Source: Pseudomonadota bacterium (GTDB lineage Bacteria > Pseudomonadota > Gammaproteobacteria > Burkholderiales > Burkholderiaceae_C). From it: a stretch of DNA of 6,046 nt. Positions 1 through 4,811 of the stretch are shown in pieces; positions within the stretch are counted from its first letter, which is position 1, and the number at the start of each line of letters is the position of its first letter. The notes below the pieces were generated by a model. It searched no databases. It had not been told where the DNA came from and saw only the letters and a list, made by a program, of their open reading frames with translations. Made by a program: the position numbers and the translations under genes. The stretch is from the NCBI GenBank assembly GCA_023418355.1, contig JAEZZU010000235.1, positions 1 through 6,046 of the forward strand, in the 5' to 3' direction.

Positions 1-238
1 GCCCCAGGTAGGGCTGCAGATCTACCTTTCCCATGGCCTGGCCCTGCGTGTCGTAATGCAAGGGGGCATCCGCATGCGTGCCTACATGCGGTGACATGCG
101 CACCGTGCTGAGGTTGACCGGGCATTCGGGGCCGATGCGCATCTCCCACACCTGCTGGTAGGGCGTGTCGCCGGGGTAGGCCGGGCAGTGGCTGTGAACG
201 GGGGCAGAAATATCCCAGAGCAGGCGTGTGTCAGACAT
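1..238 (-). CDS. kynB: Kynurenine formamidase (arylformamidase), N-terminal part, cut by window edge
   Basis: KynB hydrolyses N-formyl-L-kynurenine to L-kynurenine and formate, the second step of tryptophan breakdown by the kynurenine route, in the cytoplasm. Reading the minus strand from the ATG at 238 gives 79 residues, open to the left edge. It starts MSDTRLLWDISAPV and continues through a PGDTPY segment at about residues 22-27. The family metal-binding signature HVGTHADAPLH lies at residues 51-61; H51, H55 and D57 match the divalent-metal ligands of the cyclase-like fold, and H61 is also conserved. Bacterial KynB proteins are about 210 residues, so roughly the first third is present. The start is chosen because WDIS falls at its usual distance from the N terminus, although the upstream bases hold no strong Shine-Dalgarno sequence. 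kynU and/or kynA are expected beyond the left edge, which cannot be checked here. Seen: the motif. Known: the reaction. Family assignment is firm. Confidence 0.93.
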   Translation of the reverse strand, partial: MSDTRLLWDISAPVHSHCPAYPGDTPYQQVWEMRIGPECPVNLSTVRMSPHVGTHADAPLHYDTQGQAMGKVDLQPYLG

Positions 239-255
239 GGTGTGCAGAGGCGATC

Positions 256-287
256 AAAACGCCTGTGGTGCTTTTAGAGACCACAGG
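256..287 (-). terminator. Hairpin plus short T run between the permease and kynB
   Basis: On the minus strand CCTGTGGT pairs perfectly with ACCACAGG (plus-strand arms 262-269 and 280-287), an 8-bp stem around a 10-base loop. It is followed by CG and then four T. This has the shape of a Rho-independent terminator for the permease transcript, but the T run is short and it sits only about 20 bases before the kynB start. It could instead attenuate or pause read-through into kynB, or shape the kynB leader. Confidence 0.45.
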
Positions 288-305
288 CTGGAAGTAGAAG
301 AAGTA

Positions 306-323
306 CGCGGCGTTACCGCCGCG
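306..323 (-). terminator. GC-rich hairpin just after the permease stop codon
   Basis: On the minus strand CGCGGCG pairs with CGCCGCG (plus-strand arms 306-312 and 317-323) around the loop GTAA, a GNRA-type tetraloop. This makes a very stable 7-bp all-GC stem beginning 8 bases after the permease stop codon. The downstream bases on that strand are pyrimidine-rich (TACTTCTTCTACTTCC) but hold no proper T run. It may therefore be a 3' stabiliser or pause site rather than a full intrinsic terminator. Confidence 0.4.
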
Positions 324-331
324 GCATGTGG

Positions 332-1693
332 TCAATGCTGCTTGCGGCGCAGGTGGTAAATCAGGCTTAGCACCAGCAGCCAGGGCAGGCCAAAGACCAG
401 GGTCAGGCGGAACTCCGGCGTAAAGGCCGTGGTGATGAGCACGGCACCCATGAGGACGGCACCCAGCAGCGTCAGCCATGGGAAGCCCCACATGCGGAAG
501 CTGCTCACCGCGCCTTCACGGTCGCGCTGGCGGCGGAAGGCCAGGTGGGTGACGAACACCATGAACCAGGCGAACATGCAGCCGAACATGGCAATCGACA
601 TCATCCACATGAAGGACTGCTCAGGCCAGAAGGCGTTGATGAACATGGCCACGGCCGCGCCCAGGCTGGAGATCAGAATCGCCGCCACGGGCACGCCCTT
701 GGCATTGGTTCGGCCAAAGGCGACAGGCGCTTGGCTTGCACGGGCCAGGCTGAACATCATGCGCGAGGTGGTGTAGAGCTGGCTGTTCATGGCCGAAAGG
801 GCCGCCACCAGCACCACAAAGTTCAGTACACCGGCGGCGTAGGGAATGTTGATGATCTCCATCACGCGCACAAAGGGGCTGGTCTGGGTGGCCGCTTCCG
901 TCCAGGGCACGATGGCGAGCATCAGCGCCAGCGTCAGCAGATAGAACAGCACCAGGCGCAGCACCGTGGTCTTCATGGCGCTTTGCACGGCTTTCTGGGG
1001 GTGCTGGGCTTCACCCGCGGCCACGGCAATGGCTTCCACGCCCAGATAGCTGAACATGGCCACAATCACGCCCAGCCACATGCCAGACAGCCCCTTGGCC
1101 CAGAAGCCGCCACCCAGTTCGTAGTTCTGCAGGCCGATGCCAGGCGTGTGGGTGCCAAACACCACATAGGCGCCAATCAGCACAAAGGCCACGATGGCTG
1201 CGACCTTGATGGCCGAGAAGGTGTATTCCGCCGCGCCATAGACCTTGACGCTGCGCAGATTGATGCCGACAAGCACCGCAGAGAACACGGCCACCCAGAT
1301 CCACTGCGGCACATCCGGGAACCAGTAGGCCATGTAGATGCCCACCGCTGTCACTTCCATGCCCACGGCCAGCACCAGCGCCGCCCAGTAGGCATAGCGC
1401 AGCACAAAACCGGCCATGGGGCCCAGGTAGTACTCGGCATAGGCACCGAAGGAGCCCGAGGTGGGGTGGGCCACGGTCATTTCGCCCAGCGCTCCGATCA
1501 GGAGCAGGGCAATGAATGCGCCAATGGCGTAGCTGATCAAAACCGCAGGGCCTGCAAAGCCAATGGCAAAGGCACTGCCCATGAACAGGCCCGTGCCGAC
1601 GGCGCCGCCAATGGCAATCATCACCATCTGGGCACTGGTCAGGTGCTGCTGCAGGCCGGTTTCGCGTTGTTGAATGTCGTGGAAGTCAGCCAT
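332..1693 (-). CDS. Amino acid permease, AAT/APC superfamily
   Basis: This is an inner-membrane secondary transporter, probably a proton symporter, of 453 residues, the usual length for the family. The protein is strongly hydrophobic, with about 12 membrane segments by eye; the first spans roughly residues 22-45. Family signs include GGAVGTGLFMGSA at 29-41 in the unwound first helix that contacts the substrate backbone, GEM followed by a PTSGSFGAYAEYY stretch at about 70-89, GEAQHPQKAV at 227-236, and NSQLYTTSRMMFSLA at 303-317. The start at 1693 is supported by the position of the first helix and by an AGAGGA sequence 12 bases upstream, a rather long spacing. kynB follows 93 bases downstream on the same strand, so tryptophan, kynurenine or another aromatic substrate is a reasonable guess. 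The residues visible do not fix specificity; GABA-, proline- or methylmethionine-type permeases of the same family remain possible. Confidence 0.88.
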   Translation of the reverse strand: MADFHDIQQRETGLQQHLTSAQMVMIAIGGAVGTGLFMGSAFAIGFAGPAVLISYAIGAFIALLLIGALGEMTVAHPTSGSFGAYAEYYLGPMAGFVLRYAYWAALVLAVGMEVTAVGIYMAYWFPDVPQWIWVAVFSAVLVGINLRSVKVYGAAEYTFSAIKVAAIVAFVLIGAYVVFGTHTPGIGLQNYELGGGFWAKGLSGMWLGVIVAMFSYLGVEAIAVAAGEAQHPQKAVQSAMKTTVLRLVLFYLLTLALMLAIVPWTEAATQTSPFVRVMEIINIPYAAGVLNFVVLVAALSAMNSQLYTTSRMMFSLARASQAPVAFGRTNAKGVPVAAILISSLGAAVAMFINAFWPEQSFMWMMSIAMFGCMFAWFMVFVTHLAFRRQRDREGAVSSFRMWGFPWLTLLGAVLMGAVLITTAFTPEFRLTLVFGLPWLLVLSLIYHLRRKQH

Positions 1694-1781
1694 GAGCGCT
1701 GAGGGTCCTCTCGAATTGGAAACCCTCTAGTATCGTGCGCAGCGCGTTCTGTTGCAGCAGCGGGGGGATCAGGCGCCGGCC

Positions 1782-1883
1782 TCAGGGCGCATCGCGCAGC
1801 GTCTGCTCCACGCACAGCACGGTCACAAGCAGGCCCGCAAGAATGCAGAGACAGGCAATGAACATGAGTGCGGTGGTGGACAT
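1782..1883 (-). CDS. Candidate 33-residue single-span membrane protein (unrecognised)
   Basis: I do not recognise this as a known family. The ATG at 1883 on the minus strand is preceded by GGAG (plus positions 1890-1893) with 6 bases between, which is better placed than the site of the permease or of either YkgJ gene. The product begins MSTTALMFIACLCILAG. It has one continuous hydrophobic stretch at about residues 5-25, three cysteines (C11, C13, C24), and a short charged tail with E26, R30 and D31, ending in TGA at 1782. It lies 98 bases after the upstream YkgJ gene and 88 bases before the permease, all on the same strand, so co-transcription with the permease is possible. By position it might be a small accessory subunit of the transporter, but this is inference only. 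A longer in-frame start at 1967 exists and lacks comparable support. It may also be a chance ORF. Confidence 0.45.
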   Translation of the reverse strand: MSTTALMFIACLCILAGLLVTVLCVEQTLRDAP

Positions 1884-1982
1884 GGCAGTCTCCGGATGGG
1901 AAGTGGCCTTGGAACACAAGTGTGCCCCTGTAGCTGGTGTGTGTCTGCGCGCGTGCAGCCAGAGCATGTGCCAGCAGCAGGC

Positions 1983-2309
1983 TTACAGCAGACCGCTGTC
2001 CAGTGGCTCCAGCCCGTGGCGCAGGCGCACGCGGTTGCAGGCGTCGGAGCCGGCGGCAAATTCGCGGCAGGGCGAGGGACGCCACTCGTAGATGCCGCAG
2101 CTGGCTTTTTCCCCCACCTTGCCCATGAGCGCCGCGCAGCGCGGGCGGGCATAGTCCGTGCCGCGCATGCGGCAGGTGTAGTCGTTGACCTCCTCGATCA
2201 GACCACGCGGCACGCGGCCGCCGTGTTCTTCGGATTCATGCACGGAAAAGTCCACGCGAAATGACGCGCAGCAGGCGCCGCAGCTCAGGCAGGGGTGGGG
2301 GGAACTCAT
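1983..2309 (-). CDS. YkgJ-family cysteine cluster protein (zinc/iron-chelating domain), copy A
   Basis: A 108-residue soluble protein of the YkgJ/CxxCxxCC family. The family is annotated as a putative zinc- or iron-chelating domain; its biochemical role is not established. The signature CLSCGACC is at residues 7-14, supplying C7, C10, C13 and C14. Further cysteines are at C46, C58 (RCAAL), C71 (start of CGIYEWR), C81 (PCREF) and C91. Shared features with copy B at 3013-3384 are RVxFSxxE, GGxVPxxL, RCxAL and CGIYExRxxPCRxF, so the two are clearly paralogues. The ATG at 2309 puts the first cysteine at residue 7, as is usual, though no clear Shine-Dalgarno sequence precedes it. The gene diverges from the feoA remnant across 118 bases that contain a Fur-like site, so iron control is possible (inference). 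No signal peptide or membrane segment is seen. Confidence 0.87.
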   Translation of the reverse strand: MSSPHPCLSCGACCASFRVDFSVHESEEHGGRVPRGLIEEVNDYTCRMRGTDYARPRCAALMGKVGEKASCGIYEWRPSPCREFAAGSDACNRVRLRHGLEPLDSGLL

Positions 2310-2389
2310 AGGGGATGGCAGTGATAAGCGTGATGCATGCGAAGTGTATGTTTTTGCAACGACTGATTGAGTCGCTCAAGCTTCTTGAT

Positions 2390-2408
2390 GAAAATGAGAA
2401 TAAATATC
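2390..2408 (+). promoter_or_regulatory. Fur-box-like operator in the divergent spacer
   Basis: The 19 bases GAAAATGAGAATAAATATC match the classical Fur consensus GATAATGATAATCATTATC at 15 of 19 positions. The mismatches are at the third, ninth, thirteenth and fifteenth positions. The site lies in the only clearly AT-rich stretch of the middle of the window. It ends 19 bases before the feoA start and begins 80 bases from the YkgJ copy A start. A Fur site in front of feoA is what is known for ferrous iron uptake operons. Because the site is nearly palindromic it could act on both divergent genes. The match was counted by eye, and no convincing -35/-10 pair could be fixed on either strand. Confidence 0.65.
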
Positions 2409-2427
2409 AATTACTACCGAGCGAGCG

Positions 2428-2714
2428 ATGCAAAGTGTGATGACGGGTGGAGAAAAAACAGCATGGGGTCTGCACCAGCTGCCAAGGTATCAGGCAGCGC
2501 GTGTGGTGGGGTTCAGAGCGTGTACGAATGAGAGCGACCAGCAGGTGGTCATGCGCCTGATGGAAATCGGCTTTCTGCCCGGTGAGGCGGTGCATGTGAT
2601 TGCCACAGGCTTTCCCAAGGGGGATCCGCTGGCTGTCGCATTGGCCAGTCCACCTTTGCGCTGCGCCGTCATGAAGCGGCCTGGGTGGAAGTGGTGCTGG
2701 AGGCGCAGCCATGA
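2428..2714 (+). pseudogene. feoA: feoA, ferrous iron transport protein A, one-base frameshift
   Basis: FeoA is a small cytoplasmic SH3-like protein needed for FeoB-driven Fe(II) uptake. From the ATG at 2428 the reading frame gives a FeoA-like start, with LHQLPRYQAARVVGF at about 15-29, then VVMRLMEIGFLPGEAVHVIA at about 40-59 and GFPKGDPLAV at 61-70. After V70 (codon 2635-2637) the frame turns to nonsense. One frame over, from 2640, the expected FeoA end appears: IGQSTFALRRHEAAWVEVV, closing with TGA at 2712-2714. Adding one C at about 2637/2638 restores GTC CGC ATT GGC and an intact protein of about 95 residues. The restored stop would overlap the feoB start as ATGA, the usual translational coupling. 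As given, the frame runs on without homology to 3135. A sequencing slip is possible, but the truncated feoB next to it argues for true decay. Confidence 0.82.
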
Positions 2715-2995
2715 GCCCCGCCGCCATGCCTGCCTTGCGGGCCGCCTTGCTGGGCAGCCCCAACTGTGGCAAGACCACGCTGTTCAATCTGCTGACCGGT
2801 GTGCGGCAGAAAGTGGCCAACTATGCCGGTGTGACCGTCGAGCGCAAGGAAGGCTGGCTGCAGACCGCATCGGGCCGCCAGATTCGCCTGCTGGATCTGC
2901 CCGGCACCTACAGCCTGCATGCATCCGGCAGCGCCTGCAGCAGCAGCTCGGGCTGCAGCACAGGGCGCTGTGGTGGTGCAAAGGGGCCGCGCTGA
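2711..2995 (+). pseudogene. feoB: feoB, ferrous iron transporter B, truncated to the start of the G domain
   Basis: FeoB is normally a large inner-membrane Fe(II) transporter with an N-terminal GTP-binding domain, usually well over 600 residues. Here the ORF is only 94 residues. Present are G1 (GSPNCGKT, residues 15-22), the G2 region VANYAGVTV (35-43, T42 being the switch threonine) and G3 (DLPG, 62-65). These are in a good FeoB context ending GTYSLH at residue 70. After about residue 71 (base 2921) the FeoB sequence stops. It is replaced by a Cys/Ser/Gly-rich tail beginning SGSACSSSSGCSTGRCGG and ending at 2995. G4, G5, the helical spacer and all membrane segments are missing, so it cannot transport iron. 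The tail resembles the ends of small Cys-rich proteins encoded after feoB in some bacteria, which would fit an internal deletion (inference from memory). It is convergent with YkgJ copy B, whose stop lies 17 bases away. Confidence 0.88.
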
Positions 2996-3012
2996 GGGCT
3001 GCGGCTGCGGCT

Positions 3013-3384
3013 TCAGGCCTCGGTGGTTTCCGACCAACGCTCGACTTCTTCTTCAGTGAGCTGCGGCAGACCAAATTTGGCGCGTGTGTCGTGGCAGCCG
3101 TAGGAGGCAAACGGAAAGTCGCGGCAGGGGCGTGAGCGCTGCTCGTAAATGCCACAGCCCACGCAGCCTTCGCCCAGGTGGGGCAGTTCGGTCAGGGCCA
3201 CGCAGCGCACGGGAAATTTTTCCGTGCCGTTCATGCGCACACGGTTGCCCTTGTTGGGCACGTCATGGGTGAGCTCATCGGGCACGGTACCGCCCATGGA
3301 TTGCAGCTCGTAAATGGAAAATTCGACGCGGTAGTTTTGGCAGCACACGCCGCAATGCAGGCAGGGATGAACGTCGGCAGACAT
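3013..3384 (-). CDS. YkgJ-family cysteine cluster protein (zinc/iron-chelating domain), copy B
   Basis: A 123-residue paralogue of the protein at 1983-2309. The signature CLHCGVCC lies at residues 8-15 (C8, C11, C14, C15). Later cysteines are C61 (RCVAL), C74, C77 (start of CGIYEQR), C87 (PCRDF) and C97. Copy B has an extra cysteine pair member (C74) and a longer acidic C-terminal tail, LTEEEVERWSETTEA, absent from copy A. The ATG at 3384 is chosen because it matches the N terminus of copy A. An in-frame start at 3525 would add 47 residues of Cys/His-rich sequence with no family similarity, and the frame there overlaps a T-rich tract. No strong Shine-Dalgarno sequence is visible at 3384. Role unknown; the cysteine pattern predicts metal or Fe-S binding (family annotation, not shown here). 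Its position beside the feo remnant hints at an iron-related role. Confidence 0.87.
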   Translation of the reverse strand: MSADVHPCLHCGVCCQNYRVEFSIYELQSMGGTVPDELTHDVPNKGNRVRMNGTEKFPVRCVALTELPHLGEGCVGCGIYEQRSRPCRDFPFASYGCHDTRAKFGLPQLTEEEVERWSETTEA

Positions 3385-3524
3385 GATGGGAAATCGTTGT
3401 TTTTCGAATAGGCAAACCAGGCAGAAACACGGGCACACACCATCACGCAGCAGGTGGCTGTGCCTGCCGTGCGAAAGACAGCAAGACACGAGCCAGCCCA
3501 CGGCCAACCAGACGGTGCAGTGCA

Positions 3525-3559
3525 AAAAAGAAAAAGGGAAAGAGGCCCTAGGTGTGGCC
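3525..3559 (-). terminator. Weak hairpin followed by a long T-rich tract
   Basis: On the minus strand GGCC (plus 3556-3559) can pair with GGCC (plus 3544-3547) around an 8-base loop. The downstream bases are TCTTTCCCTTTTTCTTTTTT. The T tract is striking but broken by C residues, and the stem is only 4 bp, so this is a marginal terminator. If real, it would end transcripts crossing the gap from the argF side before YkgJ copy B. Confidence 0.25.
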
Positions 3560-3716
3560 CAGGAGGTAGCGCGGCGTTTTCAGCAGATGGCTGCAGGCAA
3601 TGGCGTGCATGGCGCAGCGCCGGCGCGCAAATCTTCGGAAGTCCAGGCTCCGCGTGCCGCTGGCGGAGCAGGAAAAGGCCGTGCCATGGCGCAAGGCATG
3701 GCGACGGGATTTATGC

Positions 3717-3743
3717 AAAAAAAGAGCTGCTGGCGCTTGCTCT
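3717..3743 (-). terminator. Possible argF terminator
   Basis: On the minus strand AGAGC (plus 3739-3743) pairs with GCTCT (plus 3723-3727) across an 11-base loop, and the second arm runs into seven T residues (plus 3717-3723). It lies about 130 bases after the argF stop, a plausible end for the argD-argF transcript. The short stem keeps confidence low. Confidence 0.35.
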
Positions 3744-3870
3744 GTCTGGGTTTCAGCATCAAAACGATGTGAAATGCCCAGCAGGTCTGCGCGAGCAGCT
3801 CCTGTTTTTGTGAGAGGCGAGCAAATGGCGCGCATCACAAGCATGGTTTTTCTATAGGCGTTGCGAAGGC

Positions 3871-4794
3871 TTAGTCCGCCAGCTTGCCCAGCAGCAGGTA
3901 CTCCATGAGCGCCTTCTGCACGTGCATGCGGTTTTCCGCCTCGTCCCAGACCACGGACTGTGGGCCGTCGATGACTTCAGCCGTCACTTCCTCGCCGCGG
4001 TGCGCAGGCAGGCAGTGCATGAAGATGGCATCAGGCTTGGCGGCCTGCATCATCTCTTCGTCCACGCACCAGTCGGCAAAGGCCTTCATGCGCACGGCGT
4101 TCTCGGCTTCGTAGCCCATGCTGGTCCATACGTCGGTGGTGACAAGGTCGGCACCCTTGCAGGCTTCCAGCGGATCGCTGAACACCTTGTAGCAACCTTC
4201 GCGGGGAGTTTTGCCGTTAAAGGCCAGCTTTTCGTCAATCTCGTAGCCGCTGGGCGTGCTCACATGGACTGTGAAGCCCAGCAGGTCAGCCGCCTGCAGC
4301 CAGGTGTTGGCCATGTTGTTGCCATCACCCACCCATGCGACCACCTTGCCCTGGATGGAGCCGCGGTGCTCGATGAAGGTAAAGATGTCCGCCAAGATTT
4401 GGCAGGGGTGGAATTCGTTGGTCAGGCCGTTGATCACAGGCACGCGCGAGTGGGCGGCAAAGCGCTCGATCTTTTCCTGGCCGAAGGTGCGGATCATCAC
4501 CAGGTCGGTCATGCGGCTGATGACGCGTGCGCTGTCCTCGATGGGCTCGGAGCGGCCCAGCTGGCTGTCGCCCGTGGTCAGGTGCACCACGGAACCGCCC
4601 AGCTGGTACATGCCAGCTTCAAAGCTCACGCGGGTGCGGGTGCTGGCCTTCTCGAAAATCATGGCCAGCGTGCGGTCGGTCAGCGTGTGGTGCTTTTCGT
4701 AGTTCTTGAACTTCTTCTTGATCAGCGCAGCGCGGCTCAGAAGATAGTCATATTCCTCAGCGGTGAAGTCGCTAAATTGCAGATAGTGCTTCAT
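3871..4794 (-). CDS. argF: Ornithine carbamoyltransferase
   Basis: This enzyme joins carbamoyl phosphate and L-ornithine to give L-citrulline and phosphate in arginine biosynthesis, in the cytoplasm. The protein has 307 residues, the normal size. All main signatures are present: the carbamoyl phosphate loop STRTR at 51-55, the second phosphate-binding segment ending FHPCQ at 128-132, the domain-linking region with GDGNN at 156-160, the ornithine-binding DVWTSMG at 221-227, and HCLPAHRG at 260-267 containing the catalytic cysteine C261. The ATG at 4794 is preceded by AAGGAA (plus 4800-4805) with 5 bases between. This site falls in the 17-base gap after argD, so the two genes form a tight operon transcribed leftward with argD first. 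Intact length, biosynthetic partner and motifs favour the anabolic ArgF over the catabolic ArcB. No arginine-repressor site was found within the window. Confidence 0.97.
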   Translation of the reverse strand: MKHYLQFSDFTAEEYDYLLSRAALIKKKFKNYEKHHTLTDRTLAMIFEKASTRTRVSFEAGMYQLGGSVVHLTTGDSQLGRSEPIEDSARVISRMTDLVMIRTFGQEKIERFAAHSRVPVINGLTNEFHPCQILADIFTFIEHRGSIQGKVVAWVGDGNNMANTWLQAADLLGFTVHVSTPSGYEIDEKLAFNGKTPREGCYKVFSDPLEACKGADLVTTDVWTSMGYEAENAVRMKAFADWCVDEEMMQAAKPDAIFMHCLPAHRGEEVTAEVIDGPQSVVWDEAENRMHVQKALMEYLLLGKLAD

Positions 4795-4811
4795 CAGTAT
4801 TCCTTGGGTAT

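Larger units (their letters stand above)
3385..3870. other. 486-base gap without a recognisable gene; one doubtful ORF
   Basis: Nothing in this stretch resembles a known protein or RNA on either strand. On the minus strand an ORF from ATG 3844 to TAG 3548 (98 codons) begins 26 bases after the argF stop. It has no good ribosome binding site and no recognised motif, and it is rich in Arg, His, Ala and Ser. By hand count its first 46 codons end in G or C in 19 cases and the last 52 in 42 cases, so at most the 3' half looks coding-like. That difference may only follow local GC content. The rest holds two weak terminator-like hairpins (listed separately) and presumably the promoter of YkgJ copy B, which I could not locate. 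No tRNA-like T-loop sequence was seen. Confidence 0.5.

Noticed and set aside
545..1702. Long plus-strand ORF (385 codons) across the permease
   Set aside because: It is the antisense shadow of the permease: His/Gly/Gln-rich with no motifs, while the minus strand gives a clear transporter.
1729..1760. Possible -10 (GATACT) and -35 (CTGCAA) with a 17-base spacer upstream of the permease
   Set aside because: Only 4 of 6 and 3 of 6 bases match the sigma-70 consensus; too weak to list as a promoter.
2935..2958. CTGCAGC/GCTGCAG inverted repeat in the feoB tail as a terminator
   Set aside because: No T run follows on either strand, and the CAG-rich composition makes such pairing likely by chance.
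2428..3135. A 235-codon ORF continuing from feoA
   Set aside because: Only the first 70 residues are FeoA-like. The rest reads feoB and YkgJ DNA in wrong frames, so it is frameshift read-through and not a fusion protein.
3385..3525. N-terminal extension of YkgJ copy B
   Set aside because: The extra 47 residues have no similarity to copy A or to the family. The ATG at 3384 aligns with the copy A start.
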